From: Candidatus Heimdallarchaeota archaeon AB_125
Lineage (GTDB): Archaea > Asgardarchaeota > Heimdallarchaeia > Heimdallarchaeales > Heimdallarchaeaceae
Direction of reading: 5' to 3'
DNA: 6,017 bases
Assembly: GCA_001940755.1 (NCBI GenBank)
Contig: MEHH01000174.1
Location: 1 to 6,017 of the forward strand
The translations under genes were made by a program, and so were the position numbers. This document shows positions 5,344 through 6,017 of the stretch, one piece after another. Position 1 is the first letter of the stretch. Every line of letters begins with the position of its first letter. The notes under the pieces are model-generated. The model had not been told where the DNA came from. It was given only the letters and a program-made list of their open reading frames with translations, and ran no database searches.

Positions 5344-5390
5344 GATATATTAAAGATTACTAAATAGTTTCAAAAAGAAACATTTAAACT
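5344..5390. promoter_or_regulatory. Divergent promoter region between the membrane protein gene and kae1
   Basis: TATATTAAA (5346-5354) reads TTTAATATA toward the - gene, centred 23 bases before its first ATG. The same box could serve kae1, with a leader of about 35 bases. A second box, GAAACATTTAAACT (5377-5390), looks more like an archaeal BRE plus TATA for kae1, but it would start the transcript at the ATG and leave out the ribosome site at 5403. Which one is used cannot be told from sequence. Confidence 0.35.
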
Positions 5391-5402
5391 AATACTATCA
5401 AA

Positions 5403-5407
5403 GTGAT
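5403..5407 (+). promoter_or_regulatory. Ribosome binding site GTGAT for kae1
   Basis: GTGAT precedes the ATG at 5412 by 4 bases, the same arrangement as before the zinc-finger gene. It is complementary to the archaeal 16S 3' end and supports the start that matches the family N-terminus (MISLGIESS). Confidence 0.6.
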
Positions 5408-5411
5408 ACTA

Positions 5412-6017
5412 ATGATTTCTCTAGGAATAGAAAGCTCAGCCGATAAACTAGGTGTTGGAATTATTGATGACAAAGGAAATGTTTTGTCAAATATAAGAAG
5501 AACCTACAAACCACCATATGGTAGTGGAATACATCCTAGAGAAGCTTCTGAATTCCACTCTTCAACAATGCCAGGCGCAATTGAAGATGCTTTCCAAGAA
5601 TCTGGTATCAAACCTAATGAAATAGACTTAATCTCTTTCACAAAAGGGCCAGGTTTAGGACCATGTTTAAGGATAGGTGCAGTTACTGCAAGAACACTTT
5701 CTCTATCTTTGAACAAACCACTAATTGCAGTAAATCACCCTATAGCACATGTTGAAATAGGACGGCTAGTTGGAGGTCTTGATGATCCTGTTGTTCTCTA
5801 TGTATCTGGAGGAAACACACAAGTTATTGCTTTTTCAGAAAAAAGATATAGAGTATTTGGAGAAACTATAGATATTCCAGTTGGCAATTGTCTTGATGTT
5901 TTTGGAAGAAATGCTGGTTTAAGTGATAAAGAGAAACCAATGGGTAGATTGATAGAACTTGAAGCTTTGAAAAGTTCAAACTATGTTTTTATTCCTTATG
6001 TTATAAAGGGAATGGAT
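5412..6017 (+). CDS. kae1: Kae1, tRNA N6-threonylcarbamoyladenosine (t6A) transferase, 3' end outside window
   Basis: Kae1 is the catalytic subunit of the archaeal KEOPS complex, which transfers threonylcarbamoyl to A37 of ANN-decoding tRNAs in the cytoplasm. The 202 residues visible cover the first ASKHA lobe: LGIESSADKLGVGI (4-17), HPREASEFH (41-49), FTKGPGLGPCLRIGA (76-90), the metal-binding H109-x3-H113 (NHPIAHVEIGR) and YVSGGNTQV (130-138). GETIDIPVGNCLDVFGR (150-166) and IPYVIKGMD (194-202) follow. The protein is normally about 325-330 residues, or about 540 when fused to Bud32; the window cannot show which. One oddity: the usual archaeal PGGPKIE after the GL of the nucleotide-binding loop reads PMGRLIE (176-182) and the loop is about 3 residues longer. 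The ATG at 5412 has a GTGAT site and matches the family start. Confidence 0.93.
   Translation, partial: MISLGIESSADKLGVGIIDDKGNVLSNIRRTYKPPYGSGIHPREASEFHSSTMPGAIEDAFQESGIKPNEIDLISFTKGPGLGPCLRIGAVTARTLSLSLNKPLIAVNHPIAHVEIGRLVGGLDDPVVLYVSGGNTQVIAFSEKRYRVFGETIDIPVGNCLDVFGRNAGLSDKEKPMGRLIELEALKSSNYVFIPYVIKGMD

Noticed and set aside
5504..5716. Minus-strand open frame inside kae1
   Set aside because: Shadow of the strongly conserved Kae1 frame.

Overview
The window joins two unlike pieces of DNA. Bases 1 to about 675 are roughly 50% GC where I counted, with tightly overlapping short reading frames typical of a bacteriophage or prophage, most like those of Bacteroidota. They hold the C-terminal end of a cytosine-5 DNA methyltransferase, a small phage-type protein and the start of a ParB-like nuclease-domain protein. 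From about base 676 to the end the DNA is AT-rich (lines I counted were 23-38% GC) and clearly archaeal. It has an archaeal/eukaryotic-type phenylalanyl-tRNA synthetase beta subunit, two 2-phosphoglycerate kinase family proteins, Kae1, a C/D-box guide RNA, TATA-like boxes and GTGAT ribosome binding sites that match the archaeal 16S 3' end. The ParB gene loses its C-terminus and pheT loses its N-terminus at the same point. A chimeric metagenome contig is therefore the simplest reading. The archaeal lineage cannot be fixed from sequence alone; low GC and a Kae1 loop that is not of the usual archaeal form would fit an Asgard-type archaeon, but that is a guess.

Archaeal layout: pheT (+, 5' truncated) runs convergently into a 2-phosphoglycerate kinase gene (-) with a 2-base gap. 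That kinase is divergent from a second, diverged paralogue (+), and the pair shares a 91-base intergenic region with an 18-bp perfect palindrome. After the paralogue comes a gap of about 100 bases holding a previously unflagged C/D-box sRNA with its own TATA-like box. A small B-box-type zinc-finger protein with a C-terminal membrane anchor follows (+). It is convergent with a four- or five-helix membrane protein that carries a zinc ribbon and an acidic tail (-). That gene is divergent from kae1 (+), which runs off the window end.

Functionally the archaeal part mixes translation genes (PheRS beta, Kae1 for tRNA t6A37, an RNA 2'-O-methylation guide) with a kinase pair that may make 2,3-bisphosphoglycerate, and two membrane proteins with metal-binding Cys clusters of unknown role. 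The most interesting signals are the C/D-box sRNA in the leader of the zinc-finger gene, the loss of family-typical residues in the second kinase, the symmetrical divergent promoter and the unusual Kae1 loop. The phage segment adds a stretch readable as methyltransferase-like protein in two frames.
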